NCBI GenBank assembly: GCA_963769765.1
Contig: CAVYNA010000001.1
Location: forward strand, 248,001 to 312,000
DNA: 64,000 bases
Direction: 5' to 3'
DNA from: Bog-756 sp963769765
GTDB taxonomy: Bacteria; Actinomycetota; Acidimicrobiia; Acidimicrobiales; RAAP-2
Shown: positions 7,525-17,100 of the stretch, piece by piece
Position numbering within the stretch: position 1 is the first letter of the stretch
Layout of the letters: every line of letters starts with the position of its first letter
Made by a program: the position numbers and the translations under genes
The notes under the pieces: generated by a model
Database searches by the model: none
What the model saw: only the letters and a program-made list of their open reading frames with translations
Told to the model about the DNA's origin: nothing

Positions 7525-8790
7525 TCAGCCCGGGTGTGGATCCTTCGGCAGCCCGAGCACCCGCTCACCGACGATGTTCCGGAGGACCTCGTCGGTGCCG
7601 CCGGCGATCCGCATGCCCGGGATACCGAGGACGAACTGCGACCACGCAAAGGTGCCCCACGCCCCGGTGTCCGCGGTCAGCGACGGTCCGAGCATCGAGG
7701 CGAGCACCTCGGCGGTCCGGACCATGTTGGCCGTCAGCGAGAGTTTGGCGAGCGACATCTCGGGTCCGGGGAGCTGGCCGATCGCGATCTTGGCCATGGC
7801 CCGGAGGTTCGAGTAGCACGCCACGCGCTCGTTGATGATGATCGTGGCCAGCTGCTGGCGGATCAGCGGATCGTCCGCGCGCCCCTTCGCCCGTGCGGTC
7901 TCGACGAGCCGGGTGGTGGTCGGGAGACCGACACCGCCGTCCCCGCCCCCGATGGCCGCCCGCTCGTTCATCAAGGTGGTCAGCGCGACCGTCCATCCTC
8001 CGTTGACGTCGCCCAGCCGGTGCGTGTCGGGCACGCGGACGTCGGTGAAGAAGACCTCGTTGAACGATGCGCTTCCGGTCATCTGACGGAGCGGACGGAC
8101 CTCGACGCCCGGCGCGTGCATGTCGACGACGAAGCCGGTCAGCCCCCGGTGCTTGGGCTGTTCGGGGTCGGTACGGCAGATGATCTCTCCGAGGTCCGAG
8201 AGGTGAGCCCCCGAGGTCCACACCTTCTGCCCGTTGACCACCCATTCGTCCCCGTCGCGCTCGGCACGGGTCTGGAGGGATGCGAGGTCCGAGCCGGAAC
8301 CGGGCTCGCTGAAGAGCTGGCAGCCGATGAGGTCGCCGCGGTGCATGGGGCGGAGCGTGGCCTGCTTCACCTCTTCGGTCGCGTGCGCCAGGATGGTGGG
8401 TGCGACCATGCCGAGACCGATGCCGTAGACGGACATCGACGGCGAGCGGTACTCCTTGGCGACACCCTGGTAGATCCGCTGGTAGTCGCGGGGCAGGCCG
8501 CGGCCTCCGTACGCGGGCGGCCCGGTGAGCCACCCGAACCCCGCGTCGTAGACGGTCTGCGCCCACGTGCGCGCCGCGTCGACGTCGGCCTGCTCCTCGG
8601 CGGGGGTGCGCTCGGGGAAGAGGCCGACCGCGTCGGAGCCTTCGCCCCAGACGAACGTCTCGGCGCGTCGACGTTCCGCGTGTGCGTCGAAGAACTGCCG
8701 GACTTCCGCCTCGAACGCGCGTGCCTCCGGCATCGCAGCGTCGTCGCGCCCGGAGCTCGCAGAGGCGCCGGTGGTCTCGGTCGTGGTCAT
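7525..8790 (-). CDS. acyl-CoA dehydrogenase (FadE-like)
   Basis: FAD-dependent acyl-CoA dehydrogenase, 421 aa. QLFSEPGSGSDLASLQT binds FAD/substrate, VNGQKVWTSGA is the middle beta domain, and AGGTDEVLRNIVGERVLGLP closes the C-terminal helical domain. The Glu of the YEGT-type motif used as catalytic base in short/medium-chain enzymes is not present here, as in several actinobacterial FadE groups. The ATG at 8790 has a GGGGGGAG Shine-Dalgarno six bases upstream. The substrate is unknown; sterol or branched acyl chains are possible. Confidence 0.9.
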   Translation of the reverse strand: MTTTETTGASASSGRDDAAMPEARAFEAEVRQFFDAHAERRRAETFVWGEGSDAVGLFPERTPAEEQADVDAARTWAQTVYDAGFGWLTGPPAYGGRGLPRDYQRIYQGVAKEYRSPSMSVYGIGLGMVAPTILAHATEEVKQATLRPMHRGDLIGCQLFSEPGSGSDLASLQTRAERDGDEWVVNGQKVWTSGAHLSDLGEIICRTDPEQPKHRGLTGFVVDMHAPGVEVRPLRQMTGSASFNEVFFTDVRVPDTHRLGDVNGGWTVALTTLMNERAAIGGGDGGVGLPTTTRLVETARAKGRADDPLIRQQLATIIINERVACYSNLRAMAKIAIGQLPGPEMSLAKLSLTANMVRTAEVLASMLGPSLTADTGAWGTFAWSQFVLGIPGMRIAGGTDEVLRNIVGERVLGLPKDPHPG

Positions 8791-8929
8791 CGGTGGCTCC
8801 CCCCGGTGGTCGGCGCCTCCATCGGGGCGGTCCCAGGTCAGCGTACCGCCGGCCCGTCGGGCTGACAGAGAGGCGCGCGACGGACCACGTCGTGCGTGTC
8901 CGCCGACGGGCGTTCCGGTGAGCTAGACC

Positions 8930-8983
8930 ATGGAGGTGACCCTTGTGGGCGCCGGCGGACCGCCGGCCGCGGCCGAGGCGTGA
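8930..8983 (+). CDS. possible leader peptide upstream of the DMT transporter
   Basis: A 17-codon ORF (MEVTLVGAGGPPAAAEA) starts at ATG 8930. Its internal GTG at 8945 has an ideal GGAGGTGA Shine-Dalgarno (8931-8938) and would give 12 residues. Its TGA (8981-8983) overlaps the transporter ATG (8983) as TGATG, the classical coupling arrangement. The transporter start has no Shine-Dalgarno of its own. Two adjacent prolines are the only candidate stalling feature. Use as a leader is inference. Confidence 0.4.
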   Translation: MEVTLVGAGGPPAAAEA

Positions 8984-9894
8984 TGGCGTATCTCCTCGCG
9001 GTCCTCGCTGCCTTCTCGAACGCACTCAGCTCGGTCTTCCAGCGGCTCGGGGTCCAGACCGCCCCGAAGGGCACGACAACGGGCGTCGCGCTCATCCGCC
9101 ACGGTCTCCGGCAGCTCGTCTGGATCGGTGGCGTCGCACTGATCGCCGTGGGCTTCCTGCTCCAGGCGGTCGCGCTCCGCTTCGGTCAGTTGAGCTCCGT
9201 GCAGCCCATCGTGACCACCGAACTGCTGTTCCTCGTCCTCATCCTCGGCGTCTGGTTCCGGTACTCGCTGACCTGGATCGAGTGGGTGGGGGCGTCGGCG
9301 GCCGCCGGGGGCCTCGCGGTCTTCCTGATCGCAGCTGCGCCGGGCGGCGGAGCGACCGTGCCCAGCACGCGGAGCTGGATCATCGTGTTCGTGGTGACCG
9401 GCGGAATCTCCGCGCTCACCGCGGCCATGGGCTCGACCGGACCACGTTGGTTCCGCGCCGCCATGTTCGGCATGTCAGGTGCCGTGATGTTCGCGCTGTC
9501 GGCCGCGCTGACCAAGCAACTCTCCACGCTGGTGACCGAAGGGTGGGGGCACGTCTTCGTGAGCTGGGATCCCTACGTGCTGGCCGCCACCGGGCTCATC
9601 GGTCTCCTCCTCATCTCGAAGTCGTTCCACGCCGGTCCGATCACGGCATCCCAGGCGACGCTCACCCTCGTCGACCCGATCGCGAGCGTCCTGATCGGGA
9701 TCTGGCTCTTCCACGACCATCTCGACGCGTCGATCTGGCGACTCCCGGTCGAGCTGCTCGCCGTGGTGGTCGTGGTCGTCGGAGTGGTGATCCTGACCCG
9801 GTCACCGCTCGTCGCGGGGGCTCCGAGCTCATCGGAGGCCGACGACCGGCTCGAGCGCCAGCCGATCCCGCCCGACCGCCACGCGTCACTCTGA
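8983..9894 (+). CDS. DMT/EamA-type membrane transporter
   Basis: Integral membrane protein of 303 aa with about nine to ten hydrophobic segments, beginning MAYLLAVLAAFSNALSSVFQRLGV and ending with a hydrophilic Ser/Glu-rich tail. The fold resembles the drug/metabolite transporter superfamily (EamA-like, DUF-type DMT proteins); the solute cannot be deduced. The adjacent GTG at 8980 is an alternative start. Translation is probably coupled to the short upstream ORF. Its stop overlaps the stop of the convergent epimerase gene by nine bases. Confidence 0.78.
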   Translation: MAYLLAVLAAFSNALSSVFQRLGVQTAPKGTTTGVALIRHGLRQLVWIGGVALIAVGFLLQAVALRFGQLSSVQPIVTTELLFLVLILGVWFRYSLTWIEWVGASAAAGGLAVFLIAAAPGGGATVPSTRSWIIVFVVTGGISALTAAMGSTGPRWFRAAMFGMSGAVMFALSAALTKQLSTLVTEGWGHVFVSWDPYVLAATGLIGLLLISKSFHAGPITASQATLTLVDPIASVLIGIWLFHDHLDASIWRLPVELLAVVVVVVGVVILTRSPLVAGAPSSSEADDRLERQPIPPDRHASL

Positions 9895-10836
9895 CGGCCG
9901 GGGTCGACCGACCCGGCGCGCCGTCGGGAGCATGGCGTGCAGCGCGCCGCCGATCTCGGGGTGGGCGAACGTGAAGCCGTGCGAGATCAGCACGTCGGGG
10001 ACGGCCCGCTGCCCGGCGAGGAGCATCTCGTCCGCCAGCTCGGTTCCGAGGGCGAGGCGGAGCGCGAACGCCGGAACGTGCAAGGCGGCCGGTCGGTGCA
10101 GGGCGGTGGCCAACGCCCGCGCGAACGTCGCATCGGTGACCGGCTCGGGCGCCGTCGCGTTGACCGGACCGCCGATCCGTGTGTCCTCGATGCACCGCCT
10201 GATCACTGCGACTTCGTCGTCGAGCGAGATCCAACTCCGGTACTGGTGCCCGTGGCCGAGCCGGCCGCCGAGGCCGAGCCGGAAGAGCGGGAGCTGTCTG
10301 CGGAGCGCCCCTCCTCGTGGACTCATCACGATGCCGGACCGCAGGAGCACCGTCCGCACGCCTCCGCGACGCAGTGGAGCGGATGCGGATTCCCAGGCCG
10401 CGCAGACATCTGCGAGGTAGCCCGCGCCGACCGCCGACCGCTCGGTCAGGACCTCGTCGCCACGGTCGCCGTAGTAGCCCACGGCCGATCCGGACACGAC
10501 CACGTCAGGTGGCGTGTCCAGCTCGACGAGCGCGGCGGCGAGCAGTGCAGTGGACCGGGTCCTGCTCTCGACGACCGTTCGTTTCCGCGCCGCGGTCCAC
10601 CGTCGGTCTCCGATGCCCGCACCGGCGAGATGGACGACCGCGTCGAAGGGTCCGGACCGACGGAGCATCCCGCGGTCGAGGATGCCGCGTGCGGGATCCC
10701 ACGAGAGCACCGTCACGGACGGGTCGGGTGCGCTGGCGCCGGTCGAGAGCGCAGTCACGTGGACGCCGTCGGCAAGGAGCGCTGCGGTGAGCGCCGAGCC
10801 GATGAAGCCCGTCGAGCCGGACACGAGGACGTTCAG
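9886..10836 (-). CDS. TIGR01777-type NAD-dependent epimerase (YfcH-like)
   Basis: Extended short-chain dehydrogenase/epimerase family protein, 316 aa. NVLVSGSTGFIGSAL at the very N-terminus is the Rossmann nucleotide site, and YYGDRGDE in the middle and the HGFTFAHPEI C-terminal motif are typical of TIGR01777 proteins. The cellular substrate is not established for the family. No ATG, GTG or TTG gives a sensible N-terminus. The CTG at 10836 starts directly at the first beta strand, overlaps the upstream stop as CTGA, and has CAGGAGA six bases upstream, so a CTG start is proposed. Confidence 0.85.
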   Translation of the reverse strand: MNVLVSGSTGFIGSALTAALLADGVHVTALSTGASAPDPSVTVLSWDPARGILDRGMLRRSGPFDAVVHLAGAGIGDRRWTAARKRTVVESRTRSTALLAAALVELDTPPDVVVSGSAVGYYGDRGDEVLTERSAVGAGYLADVCAAWESASAPLRRGGVRTVLLRSGIVMSPRGGALRRQLPLFRLGLGGRLGHGHQYRSWISLDDEVAVIRRCIEDTRIGGPVNATAPEPVTDATFARALATALHRPAALHVPAFALRLALGTELADEMLLAGQRAVPDVLISHGFTFAHPEIGGALHAMLPTARRVGRPRPSE

Positions 10837-11660
10837 CGGACGTCTCCTGCCGGGGTGGTGGCGCAGGTCACCGTGGTGCGGACGAGCCCGGCGAACGCGT
10901 CGGGGTGGCTCAGGTGCGCGCCGTGCCCCGCACCTTCGATCTCGACCAGCCGTGCGCCGGGGACGTGGTCGGCGAGCCATCCGACGGTCGCGCGCTGGTG
11001 GGGTGCGGAGCGCTCACCCCTGCCGACCACGAGCGGGACGGCGAGGTCTGCCACGTCGAAGGGCGGCTCCCCGCTCCGGATCGCGGCGAGCTCGGCGGCG
11101 AGCGCGGGCCCGTCCGCACGCCGCGCCGCCTTGGCCCGCTCGGGGAGGCGCTGCCAGGCGTCGTCGCCGACCATCCGCTTGAAGAACCGTTCCGCGGCCA
11201 TCGCCGGATCGGTGTCCCACGCCGGATCGCCCGTCCCGCGCACCGGCCGACCCGCCGGGGTCGTTCCGGGCCGTCGCGCCCACTCGCCCAGCCAGGGCAT
11301 CGGCGGTTCGAACGCGGCGACGGCGAGGATCGGCGACGGTCCCCCGGGGGCGAGGGCCGCACCGAGCGCGACGTCGCCGCCGTAGCTGGAGCCCACCACG
11401 ACGGCGGGCCGTCCGTCCACGATCGCGAGCAGGTCGTCGACGTGTCCGTCGAGCGAGGTGTTGATGGGCAGCGCGTCGCGTGACCGGTGGTAGCCACGCC
11501 GGTCGAACACCAGGGTGTGGAGGTCGCGGAGGCGACGGAGGACCCTCGAGAAGCTGGCCGACCGGTCCAGCGAGCCGTGGACGAGGACCACGAGGGGCCC
11601 GGGGTCGCCGACGACGTGGGGGACGTGCTCGGTGCAGGCGAGATCTCGGCGCCGATCCAT
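10833..11660 (-). CDS. alpha/beta hydrolase
   Basis: Alpha/beta-hydrolase fold protein, 275 aa. LVVLVHGSLDRS forms the oxyanion-hole strand, VVGSSYGGD contains the nucleophile Ser, and the catalytic His is in GAGHGAHLSHP near the C-terminus. No signal peptide is visible. The substrate is unknown; it could be an esterase, lactonase or epoxide-type hydrolase. It is the first gene of a two-gene unit with the epimerase and divergent from the second HU gene. Confidence 0.83.
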   Translation of the reverse strand: MDRRRDLACTEHVPHVVGDPGPLVVLVHGSLDRSASFSRVLRRLRDLHTLVFDRRGYHRSRDALPINTSLDGHVDDLLAIVDGRPAVVVGSSYGGDVALGAALAPGGPSPILAVAAFEPPMPWLGEWARRPGTTPAGRPVRGTGDPAWDTDPAMAAERFFKRMVGDDAWQRLPERAKAARRADGPALAAELAAIRSGEPPFDVADLAVPLVVGRGERSAPHQRATVGWLADHVPGARLVEIEGAGHGAHLSHPDAFAGLVRTTVTCATTPAGDVR

Positions 11661-11772
11661 GCGGTTCCCAGCCTCTCAGCAGTGGGGAGACCGGCGCCAA
11701 CGGGCGCGATGCGCACGCCGATGCGCGAATCGTGCAATCTTGTGGCTTCCCAGTATCCAGCAAGGAGAGACT

Positions 11773-12087
11773 GTGCCCCTTACCAAGACCGACCTCATCG
11801 CAGCCGTGGCCGCCCACACCGGATCGACCCAGAAAGACGTCGCGGCGGTGCTCGGCGGATTCGAGGACGTGGTGGTCGCCAACGTCGCGAGAGGCGAGAA
11901 GGTCGTCATGACGGGCTTCCTCACGTTCGATCGCGCCCAGCGCGCAGCACGGGTCGGTCGGAACCCGGCGACGGGCGAGGCGATCAAGATCAAGGCGTCG
12001 AAGAGCCCGAAGGTCACCGCCGGTGCGTCCTTCAAGAACGTGGTGAACGGCAAGGCGCCCGCCCCGAAGGTGAAGCGGGCCCGCTAG
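11773..12087 (+). CDS. HU-family DNA-binding protein, short form
   Basis: Second HU paralogue in the window, 104 aa. TKTDLIAAVAAHTG, VMTGFLTFD and the arm GRNPATGEAIKI are all present. Unlike the first copy it has only a short basic tail (KAPAPKVKRAR). The GTG start follows an AAGGAGAG Shine-Dalgarno (11762-11769). It is probably a single-gene unit. Confidence 0.92.
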   Translation: MPLTKTDLIAAVAAHTGSTQKDVAAVLGGFEDVVVANVARGEKVVMTGFLTFDRAQRAARVGRNPATGEAIKIKASKSPKVTAGASFKNVVNGKAPAPKVKRAR

Positions 12088-12145
12088 CGGCCCACCGGTC
12101 CGGGACGTCGTGGCGCGTCGGTCCGGTCGTGGTCGGGCCGGGGCG

Positions 12146-12952
12146 TCAGAGTTGGCCGATCGCCTTGTGGGTCTGGGGCACGACCCGCACCCGCGGATAG
12201 CGCCTCAGCGCTCGGGCCTGCAGCTCGAGGACGAGCTCGGGGCTCGGCGACCGCTCGACCGCGCCGAACGGCGTGACCGGTTGGAGGAAGACCGCGGGTC
12301 CCGTCGCGCCCGGAGGACCGGCCACAACCGCGTGGTCGGCAGCGGCCGCGACCATGTCGACGGCCTCGTCGAGCTCGACGGTATCGGTCGAGTCACCGAT
12401 CACGATCTTGACCCACGTCTCGACGCCGGCGGCGAGGGCGGTGAGCAGGAAATCGCGCTGTGCGTCCGATGCCACACGCTCCCCGTCGACGCTCGGAAGC
12501 TTGACATCCATGCTCACCCAGGTGATCCACGGCAGGACGCGTCGGAAGGCACCGATCAGGGTGCCGTTGGTCTCGAGCATGAGGCGGTGGCCGCGGCCGG
12601 CGAGCGCTTCGGCCATGGTGACGACGCGTGCCGACTGGAGGAGCGGCTCACCCCCGGTGAGGCTGACCGAGTGGTGGGGGAGCTCGTCGCAGAGCGCGTC
12701 GACGGCATCGCAGACGGCCTCGACCGGCAGCGGGCTCTCGACGATCCGCCAGTCACGGTGTCCGGGCGTCACCTCGATCCTGCAGGGTCCGGCCCGCTTC
12801 TCGAGGGCTTCGGGCTGGTCGCAGTAGACGCAGCGCAGGTTGCACCCGGTGAGGCGGACGAAGACCTGTCGCTCGCCGACGAGTGCCGCTTCGCCCTGGA
12901 TGGCGGAGAAGATCTCCGTCGCGAGGACGTCGGTGGACGCTCCTGGTTTCAC
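12146..12952 (-). CDS. queE: 7-carboxy-7-deazaguanine synthase
   Basis: Radical SAM enzyme converting 6-carboxy-tetrahydropterin to 7-carboxy-7-deazaguanine on the way to preQ0. It has 268 aa; CNLRCVYCD near residue 37 supplies the three cysteines of the 4Fe-4S cluster in CX3CX2C spacing. EIFSAIQGEA at the N-terminus and SLTGGEPLLQ are typical of QueE. The GTG start at 12952 overlaps the queC stop as GTGA, making it the last gene of a queD-queC-queE operon. Confidence 0.93.
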   Translation of the reverse strand: MKPGASTDVLATEIFSAIQGEAALVGERQVFVRLTGCNLRCVYCDQPEALEKRAGPCRIEVTPGHRDWRIVESPLPVEAVCDAVDALCDELPHHSVSLTGGEPLLQSARVVTMAEALAGRGHRLMLETNGTLIGAFRRVLPWITWVSMDVKLPSVDGERVASDAQRDFLLTALAAGVETWVKIVIGDSTDTVELDEAVDMVAAAADHAVVAGPPGATGPAVFLQPVTPFGAVERSPSPELVLELQARALRRYPRVRVVPQTHKAIGQL

Positions 12953-13617
12953 GCGAGCGACGGATCGTCGATGCCGGCCTCCGCGAATCCCCGTGCCCGG
13001 AGCCGGCAGGCGTCACAGGTCCCACACGGCCGGGTGCCGCCCAGGTAACACGACCATGTCAGCGCCAACGGTGCACCGAGCTCGACCCCGAGGCGCACGA
13101 TCGACCCCTTGCCCAGGTCGATGAGGGGCGTCCGGATGGTGACCGGATCGCCCTCGACCCCCCGCTTGAGACCGGTCGCCGCAACCTGACGGAAGGCGTC
13201 GACGAAGGCCGGCCGGCAGTCGGGGTACCCCGAGTAGTCCACCGCGTTGACCCCGATCCAGATCCCGTCGATCCCGCGCGCCTCGGCCACGCCCAACGCG
13301 ATGGCGAGGAAGATGGTGTTCCGGGCGGGCACGTAGGTCACCGGGATCCCGTCCGTCTCACCGTCGGTCGGCACGTCGATCGCCGGATCGGTGAGTGCTG
13401 AGCCGCCCCAGGCGGCCGCGTCCAACCGCACGACGAGGTGCTCGGAGCGATACCGGCCCGCCACTCCGGCTGCCCGGTCGAGCTCGGTCCGGTGACGCTG
13501 GCCGTAGTCGAAGGTCAGCGCGAGCGGCGCACGGCCGGCCTCGGCCACGGCCATCGCCATGCAGACCGTCGAGTCGAGCCCGCCCGACAACACGACCAGC
13601 TGGCCGCCTCCGCTCAG
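12949..13617 (-). CDS. queC: 7-cyano-7-deazaguanine (preQ0) synthase
   Basis: ATP-dependent enzyme turning 7-carboxy-7-deazaguanine plus ammonia into preQ0; 222 aa, normal for QueC. The N-terminal LVVLSGGLDST is the PP-loop and the C-terminal SCYLGGTRPCGTCDACRLR gives the zinc cysteines. The only start that keeps the first strand and fits the upstream stop is the CTG at 13617, overlapping the queD stop as CTGA with GGGAGA about six to seven bases upstream. A GTG deeper in queD would add 17 residues. Confidence 0.92.
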   Translation of the reverse strand: MSGGGQLVVLSGGLDSTVCMAMAVAEAGRAPLALTFDYGQRHRTELDRAAGVAGRYRSEHLVVRLDAAAWGGSALTDPAIDVPTDGETDGIPVTYVPARNTIFLAIALGVAEARGIDGIWIGVNAVDYSGYPDCRPAFVDAFRQVAATGLKRGVEGDPVTIRTPLIDLGKGSIVRLGVELGAPLALTWSCYLGGTRPCGTCDACRLRARGFAEAGIDDPSLA

Positions 13618-13982
13618 GACGGGTCTCCCGCGATGAGCTCGACCGAGGCGTCCTCGGTCTCCCACAGTCGGAGGCCGGTCAGAGGGAGCCCCGCGGCGCA
13701 GAGCCGCACCCAGGCATCGTGGGCGAGGAGCTCGGCCGTCGGGTTCGCGAGCAGCTGGTTCAGGTCCTGGTGGTCCCACCGGTCGATGACCTCGCGACGG
13801 ACCACCTCGCCGACCTCGTCGAAGTCGATGACCACGCCGTTGTCGTCGAGCGGTCCGGCGATCCTCACCTCGAGCCGGTAGGAGTGGCCGTGGAGGTTCC
13901 GGCACCTGCCCGCGTGCCACGCAAGTCGGTGGGCGGCCTCGAAGCGGAACGAACAGGTGACACTGGTCCGGGGCACGACCAC
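13614..13982 (-). CDS. queD: 6-carboxy-5,6,7,8-tetrahydropterin synthase
   Basis: QueD/6-pyruvoyl-tetrahydropterin synthase family, 122 aa. It makes 6-carboxy-tetrahydropterin from dihydroneopterin triphosphate. FEAAHRL and LHGHSY supply the zinc histidines; VIDFDEV and LNQLLANPTAE are conserved. The GTG at 13982 is preferred because it follows a TAGCGT box by seven bases. An in-frame GTG at 14009 lies upstream of that box. Confidence 0.9.
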   Translation of the reverse strand: MVVPRTSVTCSFRFEAAHRLAWHAGRCRNLHGHSYRLEVRIAGPLDDNGVVIDFDEVGEVVRREVIDRWDHQDLNQLLANPTAELLAHDAWVRLCAAGLPLTGLRLWETEDASVELIAGDPS

Positions 13983-13989
13983 CGTTCCG

Positions 13990-13995
13990 ACGCTA
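13990..13995 (-). promoter_or_regulatory. -10 box TAGCGT, leaderless promoter of the queDCE operon
   Basis: TAGCGT on the minus strand ends seven bases before the GTG at 13982. Confidence 0.5.
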
Positions 13996-14105
13996 ACCGA
14001 ACCCGACACCCGCCTTGTCCGCCGGTCCTGTCCACGGGCGCGCTGACGACCGCGGGGCGGCCCGGGACGGTGTGCGCCCTCAGCGGCGGGAAAGGGGCGG
14101 ACCGG

Positions 14106-14111
14106 TAGGCT
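14106..14111 (+). promoter_or_regulatory. -10 box TAGGCT, leaderless promoter of kgd
   Basis: TAGGCT ends seven bases before the ATG at 14119. Confidence 0.5.
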
Positions 14112-14118
14112 GAAGAGG

Positions 14119-17100
14119 ATGCCGACCCCGGACGCAGCCGACGAATCGGGGCGCTCGGAGGGCTACCGCATCGCAGGAAGCGGGGCCTTCGGACCGAACG
14201 CCTGGCTCGTCGAGGACATGTACGAGCGGTTCCGTTCCGACCCGGGGTCTGTCTCCGCGTCCTGGCGCGAGTTCTTCGACGACTACCGCCCACCCGCCGG
14301 CATCTCACCCGCCGGCATCTCACCCGCGGACCGCGACGTCGCGATCGCACCGGCACACGCTCCCGACGGCAACGGCGCGGGATCACCCGCGTTGGCCGAG
14401 GTGCCTCCGGTCACAGCCCCCACGCACCGAGACCTCCGTCCTGCGCCGGGACCGGCTCTGGAGCGCGGCCCCGCGGCGGCGACCGACGGCGACGGGGAAC
14501 CCACGCCGCTGCGGGGCGCGGCCGGCCGGATCGTCGCCAACATGGAGGCCTCCCTCTCGGTCCCGACGGCGACGAGCGTGCGGGCGGTGCCGGCGAAGCT
14601 GCTCGAGATCAACCGGACCATCGTCAACAACCAGCTCTTTCGCACCACCGGCGGCAAGGTCAGCTTCACCCACCTGATCGGCTATGCGGTCGTCAAAGGG
14701 CTCGCCGCGGTGCCCGCCATGAACGCGGCATTCGTCGCCGACATCGACGGCAAGGGCACTCCGGGCGTCCTGCGCCATCGCCACGTGGGCCTCGGGCTCG
14801 CCGTCGACGTCGAAAAGGCGAAGGGCGCGAGGACACTGCTCGTCCCCTGCATCACCGAGGCCGACACCCGGGACTTCCGAGGCTTCGTCAACGCCTACGA
14901 GGAGCTGGTGCGCAAGATCGCGACCAACCGCATCGCGCCCGAGGACTTCGCGGGAACCACCGTGACGCTCACCAATCCCGGCACCTTGGGCACCGTGCAA
15001 TCCGTACCCCGGCTCATGCCAGGGCAGGGGCTCATCGTCGGGGTCGGGGCGCTCGGCTATCCGCCCGGGTTCGAGGCGGCCGACCCACGTGCGATCGCAG
15101 AGCTCGGGGTCGGCAAGACGGTGACCCTGACCTCGACCTACGACCACCGCATCATCCAGGGGGCGGAGTCCGGACTCTTCCTCGGCTACGTCTCGGAGTG
15201 CCTGATGGGCGGGCACGGCTTCTACGACGAGGTCTTCGAGTCCCTCAGCATCCCCTACGAGCCGGTGCACTGGGAGGTGGACGTCAACGCGCTCGACGAC
15301 GAGGGCGAGGGGAGCCATCTGCCGCGTCCTCAAGCAGGTCCGCGTCCATGCGCTCGTCAACATGTACCGGGTCCGTGGCCACCTCATCGCGCACCTCGAC
15401 CCGCTCGACGCGGAGCCACCCGAGCTCCATCCCGAGCTCGACCCGCTGCACTACGGGCTCACGATCTGGGACCTGCCCCGCCACTTCGTCGCAGACGGCC
15501 TCGCCGGCAAGGACACGGCGACCCTGGACGAGATCCTCCACGTGCTGCGCGACGCGTACTGCCGCACCCTCGGCATCGAGTACATGCACATTCAAGATCC
15601 CGAGCAGAAGCGGTGGATCCAACAACATGTCGAGGGCGTCTCGACCGCGCTCTCCGCGGAGGAGCAGCACCACATCCTCGACCGGCTCAATGCGGCGGAG
15701 GTCTTCGAGCGCTTCTTGCACTCGCGCTACGTGGGCCAGAAGCGCTTCGGGCTCGAAGGGGCCGAGTCGGCGATCGTGCTTCTGGACGCGATCCTCGACG
15801 AGGCGGTCCACGAGGGCCTCCGCGAGGCCGTCATGGGCATGGCACACCGGGGCCGGCTCAACGTGCTGGCCAACATCGTGGGCAAGTCGTACGGCGAGAT
15901 CTTCGAGGAGTTCGAGGGAAACCTCGACCCCGAGTCGGTCCAGGGATCGGGCGACGTCAAGTACCACAAGGGCGCGCACGGCACGTTCGTCGCGCGTTCC
16001 GGCGGGTCGATCCCGGTGACCATGGCGTCGAACCCCTCCCACCTCGAGGCCGTCGACCCGGTCGTCGTGGGAATGGCCAGAGCGAAGCAGGACGCGCTCG
16101 GCGGCGAGCAGGGCAGTGGCCGACGGTTCGAGAAGGGCTTGGGAACCCCCTTCCCGATCCTCCCGATCCTCCTGCACGGCGACGCGGCATTCGCAGGACA
16201 GGGGGTGGTGGCGGAGACCCTCAACCTCTCCGGCCTGGCCGGCTATCGCACCGGCGGGACGATCCACATCGTGATCAACAACCAGCTCGGGTTCACCACC
16301 GCGCCCGAGGCCGCCCGGACGTCGGTCTACCCGACGGACGTCGCGAAGATGGTCCAGGCACCGATCTTCCACGTGAACGGCGACGACCCCGAGGCCTGCC
16401 TGCGCGCGGCCCGGCTCGCCTTCGGATTCCGCCAGGCGTTCCACAAGGACGTCGTGATCGACATGGTCTGCTACCGCCGGCACGGACACAACGAGGGGGA
16501 CGACCCGAGCTACACCCAGCCGATCATGTACGCGCTGATCGACGCGAAGCGCTCGGTCCGCAAGCACTACACCGAGTCGCTCGTGCGCCGGGGCGACATC
16601 ACGCTGGAGGAGGCCGAGCAGGCCCTCGACGACTTCTCGGCCAAGCTGCAGGCGGCCCTCGACGAGACCCGTGCCGAGGCCGAGTCGGCCCCGGTCCACC
16701 CGGACGTGCTGCCGGTCTTCGTCGAACCCGACCTCAGGATCCCGGCGGTCGCGACCGGGGTCGACACCGCAGTGCTCATGCACCTCGCGGCCGCAATACG
16801 GACCGTGCCCGACGGGTTCGTCCTCCATCCCAAGCTGGCCCGGCAGTTCGAGCAGCGGGACAAGATGGTCGCCGACGGAGAGATCGACTGGGCGCTCGGC
16901 GAGGCGCTCGCCTTCGGCACGCTCGTGCAGGAAGGCACCGGCGTCCGGGTCACCGGCCAGGACACTCGCCGGGGAACCTTCTCGCAACGCCATGCGGTCC
17001 TCGTCGACAACGTCACCGGGCGGGAGTACGTCCCCCTCGCCCACCTCGAGGGCGGACGGTTCACGATCCGCGACTCGCTGCTTTCGGAGTACGCGTGCGT

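Noticed and set aside
10836..10980. Upstream ATG start for the epimerase
   Set aside because: It adds 48 Arg/Pro/His-rich residues inside the upstream hydrolase gene, ahead of a canonical Rossmann start.
15300..15320. Programmed +1 frameshift in kgd
   Set aside because: No slippery codon pair, stop codon or downstream stimulatory structure was evident, and a second unrelated shift is needed later; an indel error is simpler.
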